Source: Hofstenia miamia (Eukaryota > Xenacoelomorpha > Acoela). Taken from it: DNA of 64,000 bases. The DNA lies in NCBI GenBank assembly GCA_004352715.1, contig SCFE01000025.1, positions 1,611,114 to 1,675,113 of the forward strand, given 5' to 3'. Positions 10,640 through 22,600 of the stretch are shown piece after piece; positions within the stretch are counted from its first letter, which is position 1; the number at the start of each line of letters is the position of its first letter. Position numbers and translations under genes: made by a program. The notes under the pieces are model-generated. The model worked only from the letters and a program-made list of their open reading frames with translations. It did not search any database and was not told the DNA's origin.

Positions 10640-12586
10640 TATATTTATTATTTCCCTTATTGTAGCTGATTGTAAAATATTTATTTACCGCATTTGTCAT
10701 TATTAGTAATCAAAACCAATTTAAATTTTTATCTGTATTACATATTTCAAATAAAAATATTTATATATATCTGTCTATACGTATGTATATTAGGGCTATT
10801 CCTAAAGTAGGTTTTTCGTAAATTTGCAAAAGCTTGGGTTTCCACACTTGGAGAAATTAAAAAATATGCTTAAAGAATAAAAAAGAAAATACTAAAGTAA
10901 AAAACGTTTTGCCCTCTCTATTTTGAGATTTTTAGTACATTCTATGCAGACCTTTTTATCTAAACAGAAAAGCTTTTAATTAATAATGTTGTGAAATTGA
11001 AGCAGGCTTACTATTTACTGAAAGTGTATTAATGATTTGATGTTGAATTGCTATATCTTCCATGAGCCAATAGCCTTGTTAAATCAATTCCACATGAATA
11101 TTTTGTGCAAGAAATCAATAGACTTTACAAACATTGTAAATTGGTAATTGAACAGTGGAGTGATTATATTACTGTGAAATAAAGTGTTAGTTTTATGACT
11201 TTTGGGGCATGCCATATATGTTTAGCATAACATTTACAGCAAAGTCAAGAAATGAACAATATGTGATAGAGTATTAATACAGTTAATTATAATTAAACAT
11301 CTAATTAAATGTCCATAGTTATTATGAATGCATTCCTTCTGCTTCTACATCAATGATACAAGCATTTTTCATGTTGCAACACAATTAATCACTTAATTGG
11401 TTACCAATAATGTTCATAAATTTAGAATCAGCTTCACTAGTTGAACAAGATTGACTCATAATTATAGCAAAACCACATATCAAATAATAGATTTCACATT
11501 CAGGTAAAGAATAGAGTTAAAACAGTTTGTCATTGTAAATTTACTGCTATTTCCATTTCAATATTTACTTACACTATCCAATTTAACCAGTGAAATCACC
11601 ACCACCATTGCCAAGTTAGAATTTTGCTGATTACAAACACTTAAATAACTTTCATATAATAACATATCAAAAAAAAGAGAAATAAACTCCTCTAAAGTTT
11701 TATTGATACTAATGAATATTCATGGTTGTGTCAATAATTTTTACAGGTGTACTAACATCACTTACAAGTCGCACCTTTCCTTTTTGGTAGATCAGAAAAT
11801 CACTGTAATTTCAAATTAATTGTTTGACTTGGTTCCATCAAAAGTCAATTAAATGAATCTTTTGGCTCACTTCAGTCAAAAAGTTAAGCAATTAACTTTT
11901 CACCTGAAGTTTTTGCAGTAATATTTTTTGTTACCTGTTTAACAACAAAATCAATTATAAAATTGTCAACTAGATATTGTTCTAATTAAATTTGATTATT
12001 TACACTTGATCAGAAGAGGTGCCTTTCTATTTGCATCTTTGATTGAAAATTTGAAGCTGACAAAAATGCCATTAAGATTGCATTCTGTCACACAAATATG
12101 CCAGTTTCAATGGACAGGCAGCCATTTTTAGCACATTTTAGCATACATTTGAAAGATGGCTGTAGCATTACACAGCCCAAATGAAATATCATTCCATTTG
12201 TAAGGTTTTTGTTATGAATTCTGTCTTTTCTATGTAGAAGTTTTTCATTGGGACTTGCCAGTAAGCTTTGCATATATCAAGATAGAACAATTATCTAAGC
12301 TTATTGGCACTGTGCGAGAGATTTTTGATATGGATTAGTGGATATGATTTTAATTTATTTGTGAAAAATCTACACACATAGTGTGGTATCAGTGAGAAAT
12401 CAGCATGTGTTCCTACTACTTTATCTTATCAAGGGTTTTGAAACAATGTGTGGATTGACCAATGCTACAAAAATAACTAAATCCTCCTGCCTATATACCA
12501 AATCTTAAATATAGTTAAAAGTAAACAGCAGATTTTGTTGGTGGAGAGTGGACACTCTCAGCCACTCCAAAACAGATAACCTTTTA
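10640..12586. other. Gene-less AT-rich stretch
   Basis: No gene or transposon terminus is supported. Mixed AT-rich, intron-like or intergenic sequence. Confidence 0.5.
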
Positions 12587-12688
12587 AAAGAGTCATATAA
12601 GAGTAGAGCCTTAGTTAAATTAAGAAACAAGAGGCTCTAACTCTTGGGTGCAATTGGTGAACCTAAGTGCTAAGTAAAATAACCTAAG
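12587..12688 (+). repeat. Dispersed repeat, copy 1
   Basis: About 100 bp starting AAAGAGTCATATAA resembles 13714-13812 in the same orientation, with roughly three quarters of bases matching (shared pieces include AGAGCC, CTCTTGG and AACCTAA). The two copies flank the inverted-repeat element at 12708-13530. Confidence 0.45.
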
Positions 12689-12707
12689 CAATTTAGGTGA
12701 AAGTATT

Positions 12708-13530
12708 ATCCCAGATAACAATTTAAGGGCTAAACAACGTTGTTTTTGGTTGTTATGTGGTTGTTTTATGTGTCAAAAACAACGTTGTTTTAACTTCGAA
12801 ATGGTACCATTTCATTGGTTGAAACAACGTTGTTTCAACAACGTCACATTAGGTTGCTTTTTGGTTGTTTTTTATGATTGAAACAGCAACATTTTGAGGT
12901 TGTAACAACGTTGTTTTATGTTGTCACATGATTGTTTTAGCATTACTTTTGTATGCAAAATAAAATTTTATATTACTAAGCAGTTCAAACATTGCTGTTT
13001 AAACAAACACAAGCCCAACAAAGGGCAGACCACTATCTGTGAGATACTGTTAAGCATATTCAATACAAACATTTGTTAAAGATTTAAATGAATGTCTTGT
13101 ATATAAATGATAACAATGAGCATAAAAATCTGCCAAATTTAACAAAAATTTAAAACTCCAAAATTAAGAACAACTTTGAAATAGTACTTTCTTAAGTCAT
13201 GAAAAATCTCTTCAGCTCAATTGTAACTTATGTTATTTAACTGTCAATATCAAGGTGTCCAAATATTCATGAATAAATTATTTTGAAAATTCACATATCA
13301 GGTATATTATAATTTTTCGCAAATTAAAAATTTTAAAAAAGGTTTTACAAATCTTTTTTTTATAAAAGGATCTAGTAATAAAACTAGTAAAATGAGTTTT
13401 ATTTGCAAGCATCTGCTCACTGATTATTTTTTACTAAAGTTGTTATTAGGATGTTAGTGGCTGCTGCAACAACCAAAAGTATGAAACAACTATAAACAAC
13501 GTAAAAACAACCAAAATTGTTATCTGGGAT
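12708..13530. mobile_element. 823-bp non-autonomous DNA element, ends ATCCCAGATAACAATTT
   Basis: Bases 12708-12724 (ATCCCAGATAACAATTT) are perfectly inverted at 13514-13530. Near the left end the palindrome ACAACGTTGT recurs four times (about 12735, 12779, 12823 and 12904), with further half-copies (CAACAACGTC, AAACAACC) and matching pieces at the right end. No coding frame is present. An AT dinucleotide may be the target duplication. Superfamily not assigned. Confidence 0.75.
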
Positions 13531-13713
13531 GTGGCATCAGCATGAAAATCTGCATAGTAGAACACCAGGATTTGCTGTTGTCTTGATAATTAATGGCCTG
13601 ACTCCAGAGCCAAATGAACCTATTCCTAGTAAAAGTCAAATGTAGCTGGGAGATCAGGTAGAGGAAAGGTGCTTGGCCACACTCAGCTGACCTGAAACAG
13701 AGAAACATATAAG

Positions 13714-13812
13714 AAAGAGTCATTTTAGACAGAGCCCTAATTTAAATGGAGAGAGAAGCCCTAAAAGCTCTTGGATGCAAAGTGTACCCTATGTGCTTGT
13801 AAAAACCTAAAC
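13714..13812 (+). repeat. Dispersed repeat, copy 2
   Basis: Partner of 12587-12688 (see there), beginning AAAGAGTCATTTTAG. Confidence 0.45.
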
Positions 13813-15392
13813 TCAGTGCAGGCCTCAGCTTGTGCAATTTAGATGCTGCAATAAAATATAAAACATAACAAATGACAAGCAGTTGTGCAAATCCCTATTC
13901 CTATACTTGCCAAAGTGCCATGGTGATGACCTTGTAAAGCTGTACCTGAAAAAAGGCACTTCAGGAATGATCAGTAATTTAGAAAAGTATTTTTAAGAAA
14001 TTACATACACAACAAAAAATAAGAGTTGAGTAAATTCTGTTGAATGTTGTTTAACAAAAGCATATTATTTAAAGAAAAGAAAACCAGTAATAATAAACAA
14101 AGCATGGCACTAAAGCATACTGTAAATATGAGCAGGTGCCTCATGACCTTTTGTATGGTAATAACTAAAATCAGAAATACTGTGCAGCAGAAATATTAAA
14201 CATTCAAAAGATTGCCTAACCCTATTACATCATTCAAGGCATTTACAAATTCATTTAAATGGTGTACAATTTAACATTTAATAATTTTGAATTATTAATT
14301 ATGAAATGTTTATAAGTGCAGAGGGTGATGCCACAATTAATAATTAATTTCATTACAAAGGAATAGCAGTGCAAGTGCCCTATCCATATACCTAACCTAG
14401 TTAAAGGATGACCATTAACCAGCTTATCTGCCAAATGGGTGTCCTTTAATGATGCAGTTGAAGAATTAGGAACAAATTTTATAAAAATTAACAGTCAAAA
14501 GATAAGTAAAATGACTTTACTGAGAATAAAGTGCACAGAATTCAAATGAACAAAATGCAGATATATGTAAAAAAGTTTACCAGTATCTGTAAACAAAAAC
14601 ATACCAAAAGAAATGTAGGCAAACATATGGCAGGTTCAAATCAGTGTCTGCTAATCAATTTTGCCACAAGTTTAAGCTTATCAGAAATTCAAACTAAAAT
14701 AAAATAGCACTGTTTCATTTTGCCAAATTTCAATTACAATAAATTCAAAAAAATTAATATTGAAATTGTGATAAGTAAGGGAATGAAAAGTCCAGTTATT
14801 GTTTAATTAATGCCTCTTGAGCATCAATAAGCCTATTGCACAGGCCAATATTGTTGTCTTGCAATTGTTCTTCTCATTGTTCACTACTGTTTCAGTGGGG
14901 TCAGAGTTCACAAGTGAGACCACTGATTGATGAATTACTTTCATAGCATTTAAATTATCAATAATATTGTGAAGTTTTGTAATCTCCAATTGTATCTCAC
15001 ATCCTCTCACAGTAAGCTGACATCAGTTCTTTGAGAGTTTGCTGTGGACTTTTAATTCTCTGACTGTGGATCCTGGTGCAATCTCTATTGTAAGTTTTCA
15101 TTGTCACAAATTTCATGTTCTGATTCCCTTGGGATAATCGATGATGTAATAAGCATTGCTAACCTTTCATTCATGAACATCAAGCTGAACTGTGCTTTGC
15201 ATCTTGACTTCCATCCAATTCTTTCCTTTGTATATTGATGGCTACAGTTTATGCCAATCAGCTAGTCATTCCAGACACACTTATTATTCAATCCAAAATT
15301 GTTTGCCATTCTTATCATTTCTCACATGAATATCTGTAAATGCAAAATTAATCCATAGTCTATAAGAATCAAAATAATCTTTGAATTCTTAA
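13813..15392. other. Gene-less stretch
   Basis: No gene supported; short frames only. The part closest to 15390 may belong to the LINE fragment that follows. Confidence 0.45.
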
Positions 15393-15560
15393 TTGAAGAA
15401 ACAATATATGTCTTGCTTTTGGCCTAAGGATGGAGATTATATTGATCCCATCAACCTTGCATTCCCTGATGGCTATAGCTTCCAATACATGGTTAGAGAT
15501 GACAGAGGTGGGTGCATTTTAGTAATTTTTAAATGGAATTTTAAATGCAAGACCATATGT
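15393..15560 (+). pseudogene. LINE endonuclease fragment
   Basis: The frame contains WPKDGDYIDPI, then FPDGYSF, then VRDDRGGCILVIFK. In order these match the middle of the apurinic-type endonuclease of CR1/RTE-like LINEs (ETWL-, PGY-, R.DR.GGGV.I(Y/F)). Only about 50 residues are preserved and no RT was seen nearby, so it is a relic. It is unrelated in orientation to the LINE at 17.3-22.6 kb. Confidence 0.5.
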
Positions 15561-15632
15561 AAAATCTGCTTAAGCCATAATGCATGGGAAGCCATTGATT
15601 TGTCATGGGGCATATCTGCTTGTCCATTATAA

Positions 15633-17056
15633 TAGCTGTGGAATATTGCACTTTTATTATATCTACTATACAGTTCAATGCATTTCTTTCAGATATATCA
15701 TGCCATTTTAATGAATGATATAATATGAATGGCTTTTGAATTATCTTCTGTGATATTAAATTTCACATTAATGATTGCACTGACAATACCCTTAGATTTT
15801 TCTTAAGTTTTATGGACATCATCAGAGTGTGAACAATAATATGAGTAAGTATAAAGCAAGTACTCATTGATAGCATAGGAACTGCTATTAAGTAGGCGAG
15901 ACATCCCATAGCAGTATGACAGGTTATTTAGAGTAATAGGCAACCTCAATGCCAGTGAAGGATGGTAGATTAACATACAGACATGCATATTGCTATTATT
16001 CTAGACTGCTGCTCAAAGGAGGCATGGGAGCTTACATGGCAATAACAGCATATACTTGGCATATCTGCATCAGCTAAACCCCGAAATGAATGGGTCTGTG
16101 TGATGTCCCAAGACAGCTGAGCCAACTACAGCTGAATTGCACACTGCGCAGCCCCCCTAATCTCTTTTGGAAATTTAGCTGCTCCAGATCATCTAATTAA
16201 TCTGTGTAATAGGAATACATTAGACTGAGCTGCACAAACTTAAAATATTATTGAAACTGTTGTGCACACATTTCCCCTATAAATGCAAAGATAATAAATA
16301 ATGTAGTCAGCTTGACATGCAGGAACTGGAGATGAGAGCAGAGCAATGATCTTGTGCACACCTAGTGGGAGTTTGTAGATTTCCTCAGTTGCTTGTGCTG
16401 CTCTTTCTAGGTGCCAATGCCTATATATATATANNNNNNNNNNNNNNNNNNNNNNNNNNNNNNNNNNNNNNNNNNNNNNNNNNNNNNNNNNNNNNNNNNN
16501 NNNNNNNNNNNNNNNNNNNNNNNNNNNNNNNNNNNNNNNNNNNNNNNNNNNNNNNNNNNNNNNNNNNNNNNNNNNNNNNNNNNNNNNNNNNNNNNNNNNA
16601 TATATATATAAAAAAGATTAAATAGTTGAATGCAAATTGAGATACAAAGTCAATTAAAGTGCAAACCAATTTCCTTAGGCTATGGCAAATACCTATAAGC
16701 AGGCCTTTCAAGAAATATTTTAAGAAACTTGTCCATGAGAATTGAGATCAAGACACTTTTTTTATATTTTTCAAGATTTTACATTGAAACAAAACAATTT
16801 TAGAGTCAATACTGCTAAACTTTACACAAATTTACAAATTCTCAATGTCACTGAACATATACAAATAACAGGCAATGAAAGAAATATAGAAGTTAATGTG
16901 CTAAAAACGTCAATAAATTTAATTCAAAAACTATTGTGGTTCACATATTCTAGATCCAAGATCAAGAGTAGCATTTGAGAATGTGCATAAATACTAGACT
17001 CAAGATAGAGATTACCTTTAATTTCTTGAATTGATAATGAGAAAAGTTTTGCTAGT
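15633..17056. other. Gene-less stretch with a TA-flanked gap
   Basis: No gene supported. The 166-base N run at 16434-16599 is bordered on both sides by TATATATA, so it very probably hides a TA microsatellite. Reading frames that cross it are artefacts of the N run. Confidence 0.6.
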
Positions 17057-17250
17057 GTAGAATCTTGACAACCTTCCAACTAATAAATCTTAACTTAATT
17101 TAGGAGCTGCTGTAACATTTTTCCCTCCTTAACTAGTATGGTAGGTGACAGATTCCAAGTTTCCATCTCTCTTCCTTTACTCTAATTTTGTGTTGCTTAT
17201 TAATTAAAATAATATCTGATCAACTAATATTGAAGCTTGGACTAACAACA
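17057..17250 (+). repeat. Direct repeat left of the LINE
   Basis: About 194 bp starting GTAGAATCTTGACAACCTTC matches 23483-23676 in the same orientation at roughly 75 percent (shared blocks: AATTTAGGAGCTGCT, AGTATGGTAGGTGACAGA). The two lie on either side of the LINE. Confidence 0.65.
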
Positions 17251-17373
17251 GTAATTTAGGTGCAAGACAAGAGATAGATGGTACAATGTACAGGGTCAAA
17301 ACCCGACCTGAGGCAAAGCACAAAGAGGAATCGAAGAAACTACGATATAACGATTAATTCCACAAGTAATACC

Positions 17374-17380
17374 GGCTTTA
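17374..17380 (-). terminator. LINE polyadenylation signal
   Basis: On the minus strand GAATAAAGCC lies about 135 bases after the RT stop codon, suitable as the 3' end signal of the LINE transcript. Confidence 0.5.
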
Positions 17381-17516
17381 TTCAAGCAAAATCATGATTA
17401 CAAAAACAAAAAATGAAATTTACAAATACAAACTAACACACACAAATCGGTTTGTAAAGTTGTGCAAAACTAAATATGCAGTAGAACAACTTAGTGAAAT
17501 AGGTCCCATCCCAAGC

Positions 17517-19450
17517 CTAGGAACCCTTAGGAGCTGCAATTGATTCTATACAGTAAGTAATAACTTGTAATATATTGAGCTTATTGACGTCACAAAAACT
17601 ATTGAACATATGGGGCTTATGGGGCAAACGGACTGGGCATTCGAATATGAGATGTTTCGGATTTTCGTTAAAAGAATTGCAAAGTCTGCATAGAGGCGAG
17701 TCTATGCAGCCTGAATTATAGAAGGTATCACGGTGAAGTAGGCGGTTGGTTAGTATTTTATACATGAGGGTCTTGTAGTATGGGACGCATACAAAGGACT
17801 TGGCTAAAAGAATTATATTGATTAAATGAGGTATGGGAGTATCCCAGTACCTACTTGAATTTTCAAAGCATTTAGACTTATCGTTTATTAAAACATGGGC
17901 GATCTGGGGCGACTTAACTGAGGGTTGCAATTGAAGGATACGACCTTGCTTTTGTATGATAAAATTGGCAATAAAATTAGCATTTGGGTTGGACTTGTCG
18001 TAAATGATCGGTTGATGGAAGTAGTTGCGTGGACGCAATGCAAGTAGTGGCCTTATATTGTCGTTTGAATGTATGGGGCTTATTTGGAATTGGATATCCT
18101 TGAGCTTGCGCAGCAGGCGGGCATAGAAGGGGGAAAAGTCCCTAAGGAAATATGGTATATAAATGTCAGAAAGCAAGCTTTCTATTGTCGCGTGTTTATT
18201 AGTATGGAGAAGTATGCGGCTAGAGGAGAGCTTCACCGGATGAGGCTCCTCAAGGTTTGCGATTTCGCACAGCAGACGCATCTGCGACCAAAGTTGAATG
18301 GCCTCAAGGAAGTCCCTGAACAATAGTTGCGTAGGCCGGAGGTTGGTGTTGGCCCAGGTCGCTTTGTTAAGCACAGCTTGTAGGGGTCTATGGGGCGAAA
18401 GAGTGTAGTGCCTAAGCACGTGGCGTAATTTGCTAACAATTAGCGCGTTAAGTGCCTTAGCCTTGCCATAGAGGGAGATCTTGCGACTTCCGACAAAGCT
18501 AAGGCACTGTGCGTTATCTGACAGAAACCTAACATAGTCAATTGAATTATTATTATTAGTGTTCAGGCGGACACCTAGAATTTCGACATACTGATGGTTA
18601 CCAATGAAAGGAGTTCTCCACCATTGGGCACGATTAAGACCAGTAAAAGAGGATTTTAAAATATTAATTTTCTCATTAGAGACGGCCCTATACCTATCTA
18701 ACGTTGAAAGCACATGCTCAATACTTTCCTGAGTGGTGACCATGAGTGTGACGTCGTCAGCAAAAGCCAGGGTTTTACACAGATACGAATGAGTCCCTAT
18801 TTGGAGGCGTAAGCCTTTTATGTTATTATTATTGCGTATTTCCCTAAGGAGAGGTTCAATTGCCAAGTTGAACAGGAAGCAGGACAAGGGGCACCCCTGC
18901 CATACACCCTGCTCTATGCGAATGGCGTTGGTCATATAACCATTTATTAAAACGTAGGATCGGTTATTATTATAAAGAGCCCTAATTAGTTTTATTATAA
19001 GAGGCGGAAAGTTCATTGTTTCCAGTACCTTGAACAGGTATTGGTGACTAAGGCGATCGTAGGCCTTGCTTAGGTCAAGCGAAATGATGCCTATATCTTG
19101 CTTATTAAACTTAGCTATTTCTATTATGTCCCTAACAGTTTGAATATTAAAGTACCCTTTGCGCCCTTTAATGAAACTGGTTTGTTCCGGATGAATGTAT
19201 CTGTGTATCACCCCGGAGATTCTATTACTAACGACGTAAGAAATGATCTTCAGGTCCATATTGAGCATGGAGATAGGTCTCCAGGAGGAGATATCAGTTA
19301 AATCTTTTCCCTGTTTTGGGATAAGCTTAATAATAGCATCAGAAATATTATTATGAATAGAGCCCTTAGAAAGTATGCTATTAAGTAAAAGTAACAAAGG
19401 TTTAACCAATAGGTTACTGAAGCGCTTATAGAAATTGGAATTAATCCTGG
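17517..19450 (-). pseudogene. LINE ORF2, reverse-transcriptase and C-terminal part
   Basis: An uninterrupted frame of about 630 residues (open up to 19409, with homology reaching about 19450, where SNFYKRFSNLLVKP begins in this frame). RT motifs in order: LIPKQGKD and SWRPISMLN, FIKGRKGYFN, ISLDLSKAYDRL (motif A), GVWQGCPLSCFLF (motif B), LAFADDVTLM (motif C, FADD box). Near the C-terminus CIDSPLCRLC...HLIFECP is the conserved zinc-finger-like motif of L1/Tx1 and related LINEs. The catalytic aspartates are preserved, but the upstream frameshift separates this part from the endonuclease, so the whole is a pseudogene. Confidence 0.88.
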
Positions 19451-19999
19451 AGAACTCTTCAAGTTGGAGATCGCATCAAGTATGTCTCCCTCCCCCAAAG
19501 GCTGGTTAAGAAGAGAGAAATCTTCTTGGCTAACAGCAGTGGCATCTAAGCTCGAAACTGGGCGGGTTTGCTCATGGGCATATATATGAGCGAAGTGTTC
19601 GTGCGAAATTCTTAATTTATCTTCTGTCTTGTAAGACAAGTTACCATCTATATCAGTGAGGGCGGAAATGTTGGTTTTTGCTAAGCAGTTCTTAACAAAA
19701 CTTTTGATTAGGTGCGGGTTGCCTTCATTTATCTCATAATTTATATTCTTAATGTATTCAAGCTGAATGTCAGCTAAACGCTGGTATTCGGCTTTGATTT
19801 GCGAGGTGATGGTCGCCTCTATAGAGCGATAATACTCAATTTGCGGATTATCTCGTATTAGTTTTAGGTAGTTCAGTAATTTATTAAGGGTCCTACAGCG
19901 GTCAGTGGCTAGCAAGCTCTGCTTGTGAATTAGTATACTACGTATTAGTTCCTTAGTATGGGTCCAATCCTGCTGTATGGTATCTATGTTAGTGTTCAA
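19440..19999 (-). pseudogene. LINE ORF2, linker between endonuclease and RT
   Basis: The frame starting MNTNIDTIQQDW overlaps the end of the endonuclease frame in another phase. It contains the helical linker typical of ORF2 and ends in good homology at GDILDAISNLKSSPG (the 'LK..KSPG' block before the RT). After that the correct reading shifts into the RT frame. Residues beyond this point in this frame are not meaningful. Confidence 0.75.
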
Positions 20000-20624
20000 A
20001 GTTATTCGAAAGTATGTGTGTTATTTCCGTATTGCAGGAGTCTAGGGTGTTCGAGCTTAGATGCCAGATGCCGGGACCAGGTGGCTCCGACAGTTTGATC
20101 TTAGTGACCAAAGGCTTGTGATCGGAAATGTCCAGGTCAAGGACCTCACTGGTGACGAGCTGCACATTACTGGTTACAAAACAGTGGTCAATACGGGACT
20201 GGTAAGTGTTACTTGTAAAAGTAAAAGAGGGGTTATGACACTTATGAGCCGAATCGACTAGCGCAAAAGGGTTGAGCAAAGATTTCTTAAAATAATTCCA
20301 ACGCGAGACTGTTATGTTACTCAACGTGGTTGAATTGACAGTGTCACTGGGAAGGTAATGGAAATTTGAGTCTCCCCCCATGATGACAGACCGTGGATGA
20401 TATCTAGTAATTAAATCGCTAATATTGCTAATAGTTTCCTTATATTCAAGCCTACTAAAGTAGTAGTTTATATATATATTATTTTCGTGGTCCCTAAGAA
20501 CTTGATAGTTGTTGTCTGAGTGGACAGCTTCTATTTCCAGAGAGCTGGATATAAGGGTTAACAAACCACCCTTCGAGTGGCCTGCCCTAGGTTGAAAAGT
20601 GGTATTATAGTTATAGTGTTTGAA
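19989..20624 (-). pseudogene. LINE ORF2, apurinic-type endonuclease part
   Basis: After the gap the frame shows the second half of an APE/exonuclease III fold: AGHSKGGLLTLI, then VIMGGDSNFH (the GDFN-type metal site, here GDSN), SFTFTS, SRIDHCFVT and DISDHKPLV (SDH motif with the catalytic His). This endonuclease nicks target DNA in target-primed reverse transcription. The first half of the domain falls in the 20625-21260 gap. The stop at 19989 is a frameshift product. Confidence 0.82.
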
Positions 20625-21260
20625 NNNNNNNNNNNNNNNNNNNNNNNNNNNNNNNNNNNNNNNNNNNNNNNNNNNNNNNNNNNNNNNNNNNNNNNNNNNN
20701 NNNNNNNNNNNNNNNNNNNNNNNNNNNNNNNNNNNNNNNNNNNNNNNNNNNNNNNNNNNNNNNNNNNNNNNNNNNNNNNNNNNNNNNNNNNNNNNNNNNN
20801 NNNNNNNNNNNNNNNNNNNNNNNNNNNNNNNNNNNNNNNNNNNNNNNNNNNNNNNNNNNNNNNNNNNNNNNNNNNNNNNNNNNNNNNNNNNNNNNNNNNN
20901 NNNNNNNNNNNNNNNNNNNNNNNNNNNNNNNNNNNNNNNNNNNNNNNNNNNNNNNNNNNNNNNNNNNNNNNNNNNNNNNNNNNNNNNNNNNNNNNNNNNN
21001 NNNNNNNNNNNNNNNNNNNNNNNNNNNNNNNNNNNNNNNNNNNNNNNNNNNNNNNNNNNNNNNNNNNNNNNNNNNNNNNNNNNNNNNNNNNNNNNNNNNN
21101 NNNNNNNNNNNNNNNNNNNNNNNNNNNNNNNNNNNNNNNNNNNNNNNNNNNNNNNNNNNNNNNNNNNNNNNNNNNNNNNNNNNNNNNNNNNNNNNNNNNN
21201 NNNNNNNNNNNNNNNNNNNNNNNNNNNNNNNNNNNNNNNNNNNNNNNNNNNNNNNNNNNN
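20625..21260. other. Assembly gap inside the LINE
   Basis: 636 N. It removes the end of ORF1 and the start of ORF2. The apparent single 760-residue frame across it arises because 636 is a multiple of three. Confidence 0.95.
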
Positions 21261-22271
21261 GGCGGAAAGAGATGAGTGTTGAAGAACTGATTTGGCGTAT
21301 AGGTTCATCAGCACTTCGTGGGTCCGGAGAGGACTGGCCTGCAAAGAGGCACACAAAAGGTGTCCGGCACCTTTGCAGTGGTCGCACATGTACAGAGAAG
21401 GGCAGTCGACGGCGACACGAAGACTGTCTGTGAGGTCAAAGCCACCAGCTCTTTTAGCAAACGCGGCCCAGTCGCTGAGCAGCTTTTGCTGGTAGAAACT
21501 GGTGACCTCAATCTTGACGGAGAGTGTCTTCTGATGGCCGAAACCGGAATAGCTAAGCAATTTGAAGGACAGATTACCTAAGCCGGAACAGTGGGACAGG
21601 ACAGCGTGAGTTTGTTCAGGATTAAGGTAGACAGGAAAGTTTGGAAGTTTGATGGAAAAGAGCTTTGGAAATGAAGAGCTGGTGAGGAGACTGTGGAAGT
21701 AATGATGGTGTGAACCCAGAGGCTTGATTGACCGAAACTCTGTTACTGGAGTTGGAGTAAGGTAGAGTCCCACAGCGACCTCTTGGAGACTTGCGGCACA
21801 GCAAAGTTGAAGACCAAGCAAGCATTTGGATGGGTCTGCTGCAGATGGGATTAGACATTTGGAGATTGAGAAATCGACGAAAGCCGGAATGTTGTTGCTT
21901 TGGAAGTACTTGAGGATGGATGTGGACAGATAATTATAACAAGCCTCAAAGTGGTCCATACGTTCTCTATAGTTTGAGAGTCTAGTGAGAGGCGAAGACA
22001 AGATATAACGGAAAACTGGGCCGATTAAAGGAACCTCTGAAACTTGAAGCACTGGGACCTCAGGGAGAGGGATTTCAGTGTCCGGGGCCGGGGCGGGGTT
22101 AGAAGCGACCTGGGCAAAACTGGCCTGCTGCTGTCTAGGTGGTGGTGACGCGACGGGTGACCTAGAGGGGGACACGGCTGGGGACAGGGCTGGGGACGGG
22201 GCGGGGCTGGAGGGTCCTAAGACAGGGGATGGGGACCTAACCTCATCATCAGAACGCATAATATAAGACAC
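21261..22271 (-). pseudogene. LINE ORF1-like protein, 3' end in gap
   Basis: The frame begins MSYIMRSDDEVRS, followed by a Pro/Ser-repetitive segment (residues about 10-70, SPA/SPS repeats). A folded-looking middle follows, then CDHCKGAGHLLC near residue 315, a C-x2-C-x4-H-x2-C arrangement resembling a retroelement zinc knuckle. ORF1 proteins of this type coat the element RNA. Whether the reading frame stays open into the gap cannot be seen. The first ATG upstream of the Pro/Ser segment was taken as the start. Confidence 0.65.
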
Positions 22272-22600
22272 AACAAAATTATACCCTTAGTCTTGATGGA
22301 GGCAGCTTGTAGAGGGGATTTGCAGCAAAGCACCGAGTATGTTAAGAGTCCAGCGGTATAGCAGCTGATTATGTTGATAGCCAAATAGTATCCGCAGTTG
22401 TAAACTGTTGTGCTGTGCGAATTCCAGGCTTCCCTCCTGGGACAGGCGAGCTCAAGTATCAAGAGAGTAGCGGTAATCAAGAACAGTGGCACAGCGTCAC
22501 TGATATTAAACAGTGTTTAGTAAATGACACTGGTAGTAAACTTGTCAGTGGCGTAAACTGTAGTAAACAGCTGAAAGCTTCGTGGGAAAGTGTAATAATA

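Larger units (their letters stand above)
17285..22600 (-). mobile_element. Decayed APE-type LINE (L1/Tx1-like group)
   Basis: Minus-strand order from 22.6 to 17.3 kb: a leader, an ORF1-like Pro/Ser-rich protein with a Cys/His knuckle, a 636-base gap, an apurinic-type endonuclease, a linker, a reverse transcriptase with a C-terminal CCHC-like motif, and an AATAAA signal near the 3' end. The L1/Tx1 assignment rests on the RT block style (LIPK.GKD...WRPIS.LN.D.KI, EPLLREIR) and is approximate. Two frameshifts (near 19999 and 19450) make it non-autonomous today. The exact ends and any target duplication were not found. Confidence 0.85.

Noticed and set aside
20577-21387. Plus- and minus-strand frames across the LINE gap
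   Set aside because: Artefacts of the 636-N run.
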